Assembly (NCBI GenBank): GCA_002197995.1
Contig: NGZR01000007.1
Span: forward strand, 20,399 to 84,398
DNA length: 64,000 nt
Direction of reading: 5' to 3'
From: Gaeumannomyces sp. JS-464
Taxonomy: Eukaryota; Ascomycota; Sordariomycetes; Magnaporthales; Magnaporthaceae
Notes under the pieces: generated by a model
Database searches by the model: none
Seen by the model: only the letters and a program-made list of their open reading frames with translations
What the model was told of the DNA's origin: nothing
Shown here: positions 45,041 through 53,701 of the stretch, in pieces
Position numbering within the stretch: position 1 is the stretch's first letter
How the letters are laid out: the number at the start of each line of letters is the position of its first letter
Translations under genes and position numbers: made by a program

Positions 45041-45620
45041 CCAGCAATAAAGGGTCGATAGGGCCGATTTTTTTACGTTTATTCACGCTTTGGCCCTTTT
45101 AAAGTGCAGTACCTCGATTATGTTAAATCGGGGCAAAAACCTTAAGCGATCAGGAGTTTTTAGCACAAGTGGAAGCCGATTTGGGTGATATACGCAAAGC
45201 AAGAAAAGCTGCCCTAGCATTGGTGACGATGCGCCAAGGAAACGAGTCGCTGGCGGAGTTTTTAGCCCGTTGGGACCGAACGAAATACGCGGCGGGTGCG
45301 AAAGATTGGTCCTCGGGGGCCCTAATTGCACTGCTCGCCGCCCGGGTGTCGCCGGCATTACAAGGGCGACTGGATTTCCAAGCGACGTGGCCAACAAAAG
45401 TCGCGGCTTTCCTAAACCTACTTCGGGGCTTTAAAGGGGTTTTTTAGTGGCGCACACGGACAAACGACGGCACAAAAATACGGAGGCGACCTGGGTCCGG
45501 CCGGGGAAGGTATGGATATCGAGGCGGCCAGGACCCAGGCTACCTATTTCCATTGCAAAAAGCCCGGGCATTTTAAAAGGGACTGTCCTCAAAGGAAGCA
45601 ATCGGGAATCGCTTTAATCT
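45041..45620 (+). pseudogene. Element F gag, C-terminal part with zinc knuckle
   Basis: It continues F gag after A1: FFYVYSRFGPFKVQYLDYV, then (one frame change) TLSDQEFLAQVEADLGDIRK and, open to 45447, TMRQGNESLAEFLARWDR and LLAARVSPALQGRL. These are conserved capsid motifs of fungal gypsy gag (MRQGxxSxAEFxxxF). At 45560-45600 YFHCKKPGHFKRDC is a CX2CX4HX4C knuckle whose first Cys is Tyr. GC content is near normal, so this part escaped most RIP. Confidence 0.8.
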
Positions 45621-46158
45621 TTACAAGCCAGTTGGGAAAGGGTGCGCATGGGTAGGAACGAAAGAAGGACGGGGTCGGGCCCCCAGGGCTGGGGGGCCGG
45701 GTTAACCCCGAAAAAGGAGGCGAGGGGCAAATGCGGGGCAGTCGGACCGGGGGCGGGCCAGGGTCGGGCCAGGCCTTGCCCCTCGTCGGCAAACGCTCCA
45801 AGGCATTTGCAGGGCTGGCTTCGTGCCACAGCCATAAGGGTTAGGCCAAGAGGGCCTAACGCGCCACAAATCGGTGGCGGACAAAGCGTTTAGCAGGTGA
45901 ATTGCACGGCTGTGCAGTCTTTTTCTCCCCCAGCGACCCGCCGGGAACACGGGGATTGCCCTCGGCCGAATTGGGTGGGTGCCAAAGGCGCGCGTGCCTG
46001 GAGGCTTTAGTAGGGATAACAAAAGCAATTGCGTAGTTTGTGTGCATTGCCCGGGCATAGGATGTTCGGCCTTTTTGTTAGGGTCCGGTGTGGGTCCGGT
46101 GTGCCGAGTGCCTAACGCGACGCGAGGCCGGCCCGAAGGGACCCTGGGAACGAGGATA
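45621..46158. other. Element F internal remainder, unassigned
   Basis: Sequence between the F zinc knuckle and its right LTR. Overlapping frames show no protease, RT or integrase motif. The element's pol is apparently deleted. Confidence 0.5.
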
Positions 46159-46329
46159 TGTTATGGATTGGGCCTGGTGGCCCAATTCTAATGCTAAGGC
46201 TTTGCCTTGTGGCTTGTATATAGTCCCCTCCGTGGCTCGGGCCTCCGGCAGGTAGATCTCTTCCTTCGTTAGCTTTATTCATCACCTTTCCTAGGCCCCC
46301 AAGCGACCACCTTCGGGCCACCCCATAAC
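46159..46329 (+). repeat. Family F LTR, right copy (171 bp)
   Basis: It starts TGTTATGGATTGGGCC and ends GCCACCCCATAACA. Its inverted ends TGTTATGG / CCATAACA are intact. It abuts A2 gag sequence at 46330. Confidence 0.85.
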
Positions 46330-47832
46330 ATATATAACACATAGTTCGTTATAATAGCACGTTTAATTAAATACCGTTTTAAATATTTAATTTTTTTATA
46401 TCGGGCTTTTTTATATTCGTTAAAGGTTAGCTATTTTTAGCGGTTATTATTTTGCTAAAAGCAATTCGTTTAATATTGGCCAGTTTAACCGCATTTAAAG
46501 CATTCCCTTTTTTTAAGTTTTATTTTTACTTTTTTTTGTTATTTTTGCTATTAATAAGCGGCTTTCGCATTAAAATTTATAAAGTTTAATGCGTTTCGTA
46601 AATTTAATAGGTTACTATTTAGCCTTTTTTGGTTAGCTTTATTATTTATACCGCATTTTTAAAACCATATCTTTTTTTTTTTTTATTATCGTTCGTATAA
46701 TTTATCGTTAATGCGAATTACGTTTTTTAACGTAATCCGTAAAAAACTCGAGGCAATTTGCTTTGCGAGTTTATCTTTTACGTTTTCGCGCAATCCGTTG
46801 TAAAAATGTAATATTAACGTAACGCCGTTTTAATTAAACTTTATGCTATCCGTTAAAAGTTCGTTACGTATTTAATTACAAACCTTTACTATTTAAAAGT
46901 TAGCAAATCTTTTTTTGCGATTCGGGTTTCGTTAATTATTTTAAACACTTTTTCGACTTTTTTTTCAAAGGTTTCGAAATTAGCGAAAATAATTTTGGTA
47001 GCTTTTTAACTACTTTTATACCTTTTAAAGTAATCGCTTTAGGTTAGTTAAACCCATTTTTTTATTTTACCGTTTAACCTGGTAATAGCGTAAGCAATTT
47101 TTTATTTCTCGCTTACGAATTGCTATTTGTAAAACTTAAAATAACTTTCGTATTCGGTAAAAAACGTTTTAAATTTACCGTTTTCCTTTCCGTAAAAATC
47201 CGGGGATGGGAATTTATACGTTCGGATTGCGATAAGTGCTTTAAAGGATATTAACTTCGCAATAAATTGCTTTACTTCGGTTTAGCCTTTAACGATTTCG
47301 TTCGTTATAAGCTTAAAAAGGCTAACCGTATTAGCGGTTTCGTTAAAGTCGTACTTAACATTGTTAAAAGTAAAAACCGTGGTTTTTTCCTTTTTAGCTT
47401 TTTATTATTGCTTGTTATAACTGCATTATCCTTTTTTTAACGAGGTATTAAATAGGATTAATTAAAATGTTATAATTAAAGGTTTGCTTTTAAAGTAAAG
47501 CATTTCGGAAGTGGAAAGGATAGTTTCGCTAGTAAATAAAAAAACACGTGATTTAAAAGGACAATTTAATTGCTTGCTTTAAAAAATGCTTAAAAGTTAA
47601 TTTAAGTTAATTAATGCCGAAGCTTTAGTTAAAACTACCCGAAGGAAAAGGAAATCCATCCTTTATATATACGCTGCTTTTTCCTTAGTAGTTTTTGGAT
47701 TTGTTTACTTTGTTTACAAATCCACAAATCCTTTTTAAGTTACATAACTTTACGTGCTTTAATGCGGGGTAGGGGCACCACTTAAAGCTTTTCCTATCTT
47801 GCTACCCTAGGGTTTGCATGCTGGTCGTAATA
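46330..47832 (-). mobile_element. Family A gypsy element, copy A2 (5' end only)
   Basis: LTR 47468-47832 (365 bp, shortest of the family copies) followed leftward by gag that aligns with A1 43440-44590. It is cut at 46330 by the F LTR, so pol and the 3' LTR are absent. AT-rich and RIPped. Confidence 0.8.
47468..47832 (-). repeat. 5' LTR of A2 (365 bp)
   Basis: TGTTATAATTAAAGG...GCATGCTGGTCGTAATA on the plus strand. It lacks about 60 bases present in the A1 LTRs, in the variable tandem-repeat part. Confidence 0.8.
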
Positions 47833-47943
47833 GCTGTGGGCTAACCTTATGCACAATCCACAAAAGTACAGGGTAGGTAATACAAGGTAGGTAGTGCGGG
47901 GTAAGTAAAATTTGTGCACTTAATTTTAACTAAATACATTAGT
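47833..47943 (-). repeat. Shared block H, copy 2
   Basis: Reverse complement of 24389-24510, lying between the A2 LTR start and the A3 internal fragment. It carries the same ACAGGGTAGGTAATAC motif and terminal GTGCACA-like motifs. Confidence 0.6.
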
Positions 47944-48039
47944 TATTTTAACACTAACCATAAAATCCCACCCGGTTTTTACGTTTTTTTGTTTAAATTA
48001 ACACTATTTAGCTTAAAGTTAAACGAGTTAATAAAAGTT

Positions 48040-48180
48040 AAGTTAAAAAACGAATACGAAATCGAAGAAATTTTAAATTATAAGCTAAAAAATAGGTTTA
48101 AAAAATACTTAATTAAATGGAAAAGGTACGGCTACGAAAAAAACACGTGGGAAAAAAAAACGAACCTAAAAAATTGTTAA
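48040..48180 (+). pseudogene. Chromodomain of A3 pol
   Basis: Inside an 88-codon frame (47914-48180): NEYEIEEILNYKLKNRFKKY, LIKWKRYGYEKNTWE. This is a full chromodomain with its conserved aromatic and Trp residues. The chromodomain normally ends gypsy pol, which fits the stop at 48180. Confidence 0.85.
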
Positions 48181-48949
48181 AAGGCTTTATAAAAATATCG
48201 GCAAAAACAATTACAAAAAGGTTAGCTAGTAAAAAAAACGGGGAAATAACGATCCTTTTTAAAAACACTCGTGATGTTTTTCGTGGCAACTGTGCCGGTA
48301 CCGGTTTTTGGGGTAAAAAGGCTTTTAAATTCATATATCCAAAAGCTGTCTATCTTTTAAGTACAAAAAAAGGGCTTATCATACGAGCCCTGCCTAATAT
48401 ATATATCCCATGCTGGAGGCCGCGGGGTGCAATCGTACAAGGCAAATCCCGGAGTCGGGATTTAATCTGGAACTTGCACAACCTTCGTGCATAACGGCCT
48501 GGCCGGTGATCTCCGTGCCGGAGCTTCCGTGCCGGGAAACGTTGTTTCTTGCCACGGAGCCTTAGGCCGTAAATTTTCCGCCTTCCGTAAATACCTTCGT
48601 GCGACCTTTGGCTGCCCATCCAACAATGTTTTTAAAAAAAAAACCGCTAACCCCTTTGGCTTAGCTGGAAATCGACCCCGGGATTTACAAAATGGGTGTT
48701 ATAAATAATACCGTTTTACTATTAGGTTAAAAAAGCAGCATTTACTAAAACCAAATAAAATAAAAAGGTTTATTACAAACGGTTAACAAAAGGAAAAAAA
48801 AAAAAAAAAAAAAAAGCATTACTATAACGGTACTATCAGTTAACGATAATATTATTATAATAAACAACCAAAAGTTAAACTTGCGACCTTAGTAAAAAGG
48901 ACCAAAACCGTACTTAATATGCCACAAATTTTATAAAAGCGGTGGGAAA

Positions 48950-49414
48950 AAAACAGTTTACCGGAGTTAAAAAAAGCAAGCAGGTTTAGGTTTAAAATTA
49001 ACTCCGAACGATTGCCAGTTAAAGGAAGCGGTAAAAGCCACGAATGGCTCGGTTGCGAGGCAGCCCAACGAGCCTTCCAGTCGGCCTCCTCCCGTTTAAC
49101 ACGTTCCAATTCCTCCATAAAAATTAATACCGCGGCGAATCGCTCGTGTAAGCTTTTTACGCCACTGTTTTTTTTTGTTTTCGAAAACGGTTAATTTTGG
49201 CAAAAAAAGCCCGCAGCTTTGCCTTCGCAGCCTCCAGCTCCTTTTTTGCGCGAAAGTGCTGAAAATTGTAATAATGGAAATGCTTAAAGGCAAAACCCAG
49301 GATGTCGCACCGAAAGCGACCCTAGCGGATACACCTTTTACAGCGGGAGTAGTCGTTAAGAAATGCCGTATAACGACTAAGCCCGTCGGCCTCGCAATTG
49401 AAATAGGAAGGCAT
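48950..49414 (-). pseudogene. Antisense accessory frame of family A, copy in A3
   Basis: On the minus strand from ATG 49414: MPSYFNCEADGLSRYTAFLN, DYSRCKRCIR-stop-GRFRCDILGF, KKELEAAKAKLRAFFAKINR, FRKQKK. After frame changes come TRAIRRGIN and LERVKREEADWKAR. Four cysteines (C, CxxC, C) precede a basic coiled coil, in the same order as in A1 (30645-31080). It lies between the chromodomain and the 3' LTR, antisense to gag-pol. Broken by one CGA- or CAA-type stop and frame changes. Confidence 0.6.
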
Positions 49415-49729
49415 ATTAACAGGAAAACGAAAAATAAAAATAAAAAATGGTTATCGCGTTTAACGGTTAAGTGCGCCAGTTTTCGTTTTGCACTCGACCG
49501 GACATTTTGTTAAAAGCAGGTGGAAATGGTTGGTAAAAAAGGAAAGTACTTACCATTAACAAAAAGCGGGGCGATAAATGGTAGCCAAAAGAACTTGGCT
49601 TAAAAAAGGAAACCTAATGTTACAACCGCGTCCCCCGCGGAAGGGTGCGGGGCGGCCGGAAAAAAAGAAAAGGCCAAATCAGCCCCTACCACCCGGTTAC
49701 GTAATAAAACACCTCGTAACCCGCAGCTA

Positions 49730-49845
49730 AATATATTAGCTATAAATATAGCTAACATATCCGGTAATAAATATATTAGCTATAAATATAGCCAACATAT
49801 CCAGTGGGGGATATATTAGCTATAAACATAGCCAACATATCCCGC
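49730..49845. repeat. Three tandem 40-bp units with a TTAGCTATAAATATAGCTAA-like dyad
   Basis: ATATATTAGC recurs at 49731, 49771 and 49811, an exact 40-base period. Each unit carries a near-perfect palindrome around TATAAATATA and ends AACATATCC. It lies in the U3-like half of the A3 LTR, so it may be an enhancer-type repeat. Confidence 0.85.
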
Positions 49846-50270
49846 AATTAAAAGAGGACGAGTAACTATAAAAAGGAAGGGTTTTGTTGGTAGGAGTGTT
49901 ACTCCTGTCGGGGGCCGGAGCTTTCCCAAAGTGACACACAAAGATCTATAGATCTGGAAGGTTCCTGTATTGTGCATAAAGAGGAAGGAGATTTAGCTAC
50001 AGGAGAGGGGGCCAACATGCCCTCTTTTATATGCGAAAGGGTCTGGGCTTTTAGGTCACGTGGGCCCTGTGGGCCCTGTAAGCCTTGGGAGCCTCCCAGG
50101 CCCCCAGGCCTTCAAATCCCTCGAGTGCATGCGCCGGAATAACTATCCGACAGGTTTCCTACAATCCTAAATAGCTTTTAACTAAGGCTTCGGCATTAGT
50201 TAACCTAAGTTAGCTCCCGAGCATCCCCTAAGGCAAGCAATCAAAATTGTCCTTTTAAGTTACGTGTTCC

Positions 50271-50406
50271 TGTAACGGGGTCGCCCTGGTAAGGGATCCC
50301 GGGGCTTGATATACTGTGGTGCCAGAGGGTTTAATCACGAAGTGATTGAACTGTTGGATCTTTTGGTCTATGTAGTGGAGCGGTACTTTGGCACGTCCCC
50401 TTTACA
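50271..50406. mobile_element. Solo LTR (136 bp) inside the A3 LTR
   Basis: TGTAACGGGGTCGCC...CCCTTTACA flanked by GTTCC on both sides (50266-50270 and 50407-50411). Removing it restores an uninterrupted LTR sequence equivalent to 7490-7530. I cannot assign it to the other LTR families here. Confidence 0.8.
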
Positions 50407-50499
50407 GTTCCCTTTACAACCAGACGCAACGGTACTGTCCCGTCCACCCCCGAGGTGCTTTACCCTAAGAGCAAACCTTTGATTGTAACAGTACGTGCT

Positions 50500-51310
50500 T
50501 TTAAAGTTGACCTTTCAAATTAGGGGCTAACACTTTTCCAGATCATTTTTTCCGACGAGTGTACGGTTTAAAACTCGGCCTTCCACGGCACCGTTTGGAT
50601 TTAGGGGTATCTAGGAGAGCGTTATTTACCCCAGAACGTTAATCTCAAAAACCACGTGCGGCCCACGATCAAAATTATGGTTTGGGGAGGCGTTTGGAAG
50701 GGTGGAAGGACCCCCTTCGTTATTATGGAACGTAACGTGGCTAAAAAAGGAGGTTTTACCTCCTGGAGCTATATCCGGGCATTAAAGGAGGGCCTTCTAC
50801 CGGTATATGACGGAACGAGGCTATTTTAACAAGATAACGTCAAAATACACAAGTTTACGCAATCGACTGCGTGGCTCCTTGCCAAAACTATTGCGTTTAT
50901 CGACTAGCCGTCACACAACCCTGATTTTAACCCTATAAAGCACGTTTGGAAAATGCTGAAGGAAAAGTTATATAAAAATTACCCTTATTTAAAAGATTTG
51001 GGTAAAAACGAGGCGGATATCGACGAATTCAAAAGATGCATGCAGTTGGCATGGGAAAGGTTGGATTAACAAAAATCGACAGGCTAATCGACTCCGTGCC
51101 AAAACGGGTCCAAGCCGTGCGCGACGCAAAGGGATGGTATATAAATATTAATCTCTAGCTTTTAGGCTACAAAATGCATGTTTTTTCATTTCTATACCAT
51201 TATTGTGCGTCGAGAAAAGCTGGATTGAAGTAGATAGGTCAACTTGGGGTGGTTGGAAAATTGAGGGGGTGGGCAAACTTTTGGTCGGTAATTTTACCTA
51301 ATTTTAAAAT
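50500..51310 (+). mobile_element. 5'-truncated Tc1/mariner relic
   Basis: Transposase remnant followed by AAACTTTTGGTCGGTAATTT at about 51275. That resembles Tc1-type terminal repeats (GGGCAAACTTTTGACCGG...). The left end is missing; the relic starts just after the A3 LTR. Confidence 0.7.
50530..51160 (+). pseudogene. Tc1/mariner transposase fragment
   Basis: Plus-strand reading: FSDECTV (first catalytic Asp), IMVWGGVWKGGRTP, FTSWSYIRALKEGLLPVYDG, QDNVKIH (second Asp), PSHNPDFNPIKHVWKMLKEK. In the family the last motif is SPDLNPIEHVW; here Glu is Lys (GAG to AAG), losing the third catalytic residue. In-frame TAA/TAG codons mostly derive from CAA/TGG-type codons. The DNA-binding N-terminus is absent. 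Confidence 0.85.
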
Positions 51311-51330
51311 TTTACCTAATTTTAAAAATT
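51291..51330. repeat. Two tandem TTTTACCTAATTTTAAAA units
   Basis: The 18-base unit occurs twice, directly after the Tc1-like terminal repeat. Simple local duplication. Confidence 0.7.
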
Positions 51331-51425
51331 GAATGGATATCACCACCAGCAGCCAAGCGTGGACCTCGCAAGGAAAAACTCGGTCAGGCTAGTTCACGGG
51401 CCGGCATAGCTGTCTGGGTGTCAAA

Positions 51426-52971
51426 ATGCCGATCGATATGGACCGCCGCGCGGCGACATGGGAGGCAAACCCTCAGCTGGACTCGCTCTTCTTCTCGTGT
51501 TTGCCAGCTGAAATCCGCCGAGACATCTACTCCTACGCCCTTGCCCCAGAGATCTACACGTAGATCTACATCGATCGCCGGGCGGGAGTTCTTTCACGAC
51601 TTCCGCATTGCCCACACCCATGACGGCGAGCCCGACGACGACACACGCGACGACCTCGAGAGCTGGCGCCAGAACTGTGCCGGCGGCACTGACGCACTGC
51701 GGAAGGCTCTGGGCAAATGGGAGCCTAATGTGCCTTGGATCTGGGAGGGCCCCAAAGAGTCCTATCCAGACCCTTACGAGATCGTCTTACACGAACGCTC
51801 ATGGGAGCGAAAATATACGTTCACATCAGAGCGCCCCGGCTATACCGGCAGGCCCGTCCTACGGCCAACAATCCTGCTCACCTGCCGACGCGCCTATGCA
51901 AAAGCCCAGCCTGTTCTATTCCAAGAAAACGAGCGGTGCGTCTGGGTGCTTGACACACACTACCATCCCTGCCGCCGCGTATCCCTCCCATTCGAATGGC
52001 CTAGAGAGCGCCGGCGGTGGGAGCGCAAATTTACCACCATCCATCTGCTCGCGAACACAACCTGCATTCGCTGGGCCATGTTTCCCGAACAGCATTTCCT
52101 CAGCAAGGTTAAGCATCTACGCTTGACAATCCGGGACTGTGATTGGCGGAGTCTGGGAGATGATGCAGACGCAGTGAAGGTGGATGCCACCGCCATAAAG
52201 AAAATCAACTTCTGGTCAGGCCCTCGTTACCTCGACGACTTTGGCTCGAGCTCTCCGGTCGAAATTTCCGTCATCAACCCTTTTGCCCACCACAACGAGT
52301 CCCCTCACATTGTTGATCCTCACGAAGAGCTGAGGGACTGGCTGAGGGAACAGACATCCGGAAACGGAGGTTTCGGGGGAGAAAGCATCGCCATGGAGCC
52401 CGAAAACAACCGATCAAAACCACGCCCATCCTGGGTCCCGCCCTCAGTTGACTTCATTCGGGGCGCATGGGGCCGTGAGTTTGTCAACATGCATCACATT
52501 GAAACGTTCACAATCTCCTTCGATGCCTGCGAGACCGACAGACATGCGGTGGCTGCGTTGGTCGACTGGGCTATCAGGGCATGGCGTTTCCCCCTCAATG
52601 CAATTCGTACAGGCCATCACTACCTCTCTGCGGCCGGAAACCCGATCCAGAGGATGTCTTGGCGTGGCACACGCGGGAGCTTGAGGCAGACATGTCCAAG
52701 CTGTATGGATCCAATACTCTTCCCTTGGGGCGTACTGAGGGGAGGCTCTCCCGACTGCGGTATGTGCTGGGGCACTCAAGAAAAGTTCTACATGCACCTC
52801 GGTCCCAGGATGTATACCTGGACAGTTACATGGACACCAAGACGGCATGATGATCCAATGGAAAACTCATGGTCCTTGCACAATTTCGTGGAGCCGGCCG
52901 ACTATGACTTGAGTGATGGCGACGAGAGCGCCTCTGACGGAGAGAAGGGAGCGGAGAACGGCGAAGGTTGA
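51426..52971 (+). CDS. Large F-box/2EXR-like fungal hypothetical protein, frame-broken
   Basis: ATG 51426 opens a frame with SLFFSCLPAEIRRDIYSYAL, an F-box/2EXR-like N-terminal motif, but stops at 51561-51563. Sequence from about 51575 to 52971 continues in another frame: REFFHDFRIAHTHDGEPDDD, RPTILLTCRRAYAKAQPVLF (the second conserved block, typical of such proteins), then FVNMHHIETFTISFDACETD and HLGPRMYTWTVTWTP. The break lies at an imperfect 12-base tandem copy of AGATCTACACGT (51550-51573). A second possible frame change and return occurs at 52640-52760, where another frame reads LAWHTRELEADMSKLYG. The acidic C-terminus ends SDGEKGAENGEG. About 510 residues. No known biochemical function; cytoplasmic or nuclear by default. 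Confidence 0.6.
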
Positions 52972-53500
52972 GGGTCTCCTAATGGTATTCCTCCCAGTCC
53001 ATGGTTTACTGGCGCCCAGTTCTCTACCTGGTAGGTACCCATGTCTGGTAGGCAGGTTGAGCTATGTTTGAGGCAGTGCATCGAAGCAAATATGGGCTGC
53101 GGTTCTGCTTCCCACTCACCAAACATTGTTGGCGTTAGTAGCCATCGCTAGGTTAGCCGCGCTGGTATCAATCTATTTCCGTGCCCTCGATGTCACCCAA
53201 TTGTGTGGTCTTTGGCCAACCGACACGAACTAAGTTTGGAACATGAAATTGTGGATGCTAATCAACCCATTCGGCCACCATTTTGACTGCTGGCTCGCGC
53301 CTGGGTGGGTAGCCTGGTAACACGAAACTCCAGCGAGCTGCATTGCAGCCAGCGCACAGCCACATGCTGTTGGGAATGACGCCCGTCTTGGGGACGGCTT
53401 ACTATGATGCTGGTGGAGTGAAGTGAATGGGCCGGGAATGCTAGGTGGTGGTCATGATAGCCCCCTTTTTATTCCGCGATGTACCTGCATGTAGGTAGCC
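52972..53500. other. Intergenic region
   Basis: No gene-like frame with support. It ends in TATTTTTATAAGAC at 53500, a TATA-like box about 190 bases before ATG 53702. Confidence 0.4.
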
Positions 53501-53544
53501 TATTTTTATAAGACTTCACAGGCCGGCAACGAATGACGACCAAT

Positions 53545-53615
53545 CTTCCATCAGCAGACAACATTCCAACAACACACAACCTTCCATCAGCACACAACCT
53601 TCCATCAACGCAGCC
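53545..53615. repeat. Imperfect tandem repeats in the leader of gene 53702
   Basis: Three to four copies of a roughly 18-base unit, AACCTTCCATCAGCACAC, in the presumed 5' UTR. CT/CA-rich leaders are common in fungal genes. Confidence 0.6.
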
Positions 53616-53701
53616 CTATATTCCTCCTGGATTACTAACATCTTATATTCTTGACCCGTACTCCCCAACCTTTCCACCCTCTGTCTTCCACCGCCCCGAC
53701 A

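Larger units (their letters stand above)
29673..46329 (+). mobile_element. LTR element F (gag only), split by A1
   Basis: Left LTR 29673-29841, right LTR 46159-46329. Gag begins after the left LTR. It is interrupted at 30014 by A1 (30015-45035, duplication ACGGG) and resumes at 45041 with readable gag. A zinc knuckle follows at 45560-45600, and then sequence I cannot assign reaches the right LTR. Without A1 the element is only about 1.6 kb, so RT and integrase are missing: an internally deleted, non-autonomous copy. The outer flanks (GAGAC and TATAT) do not match, so the two LTRs may not derive from one insertion. Confidence 0.6.
47944..50491 (+). mobile_element. Family A gypsy element, copy A3 (3' end only)
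   Basis: Plus-strand 3' part: chromodomain (48040-48180), an antisense frame on the minus strand (49414-48950), a short AGGAAACC purine-rich stretch, then a long 3' LTR (49618-50491). The internal part aligns with A1 30438-31700 in reverse. RIP damage is lighter than in A1. Confidence 0.8.
49618..50491 (+). repeat. 3' LTR of A3 (874 bp, with insertions)
   Basis: It starts TGTTACAACC and ends TTTGATTGTAACA. The right half (50150-50491) aligns well with the A0 LTR, including CTTCGGCATTAGTTAACC and CACCCCCGAGGTGCTTTACC. The left half diverges and holds a 40-bp triplication; a solo LTR (50271-50406) adds length. GC-rich compared with other copies, so younger or less mutated. Confidence 0.75.
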
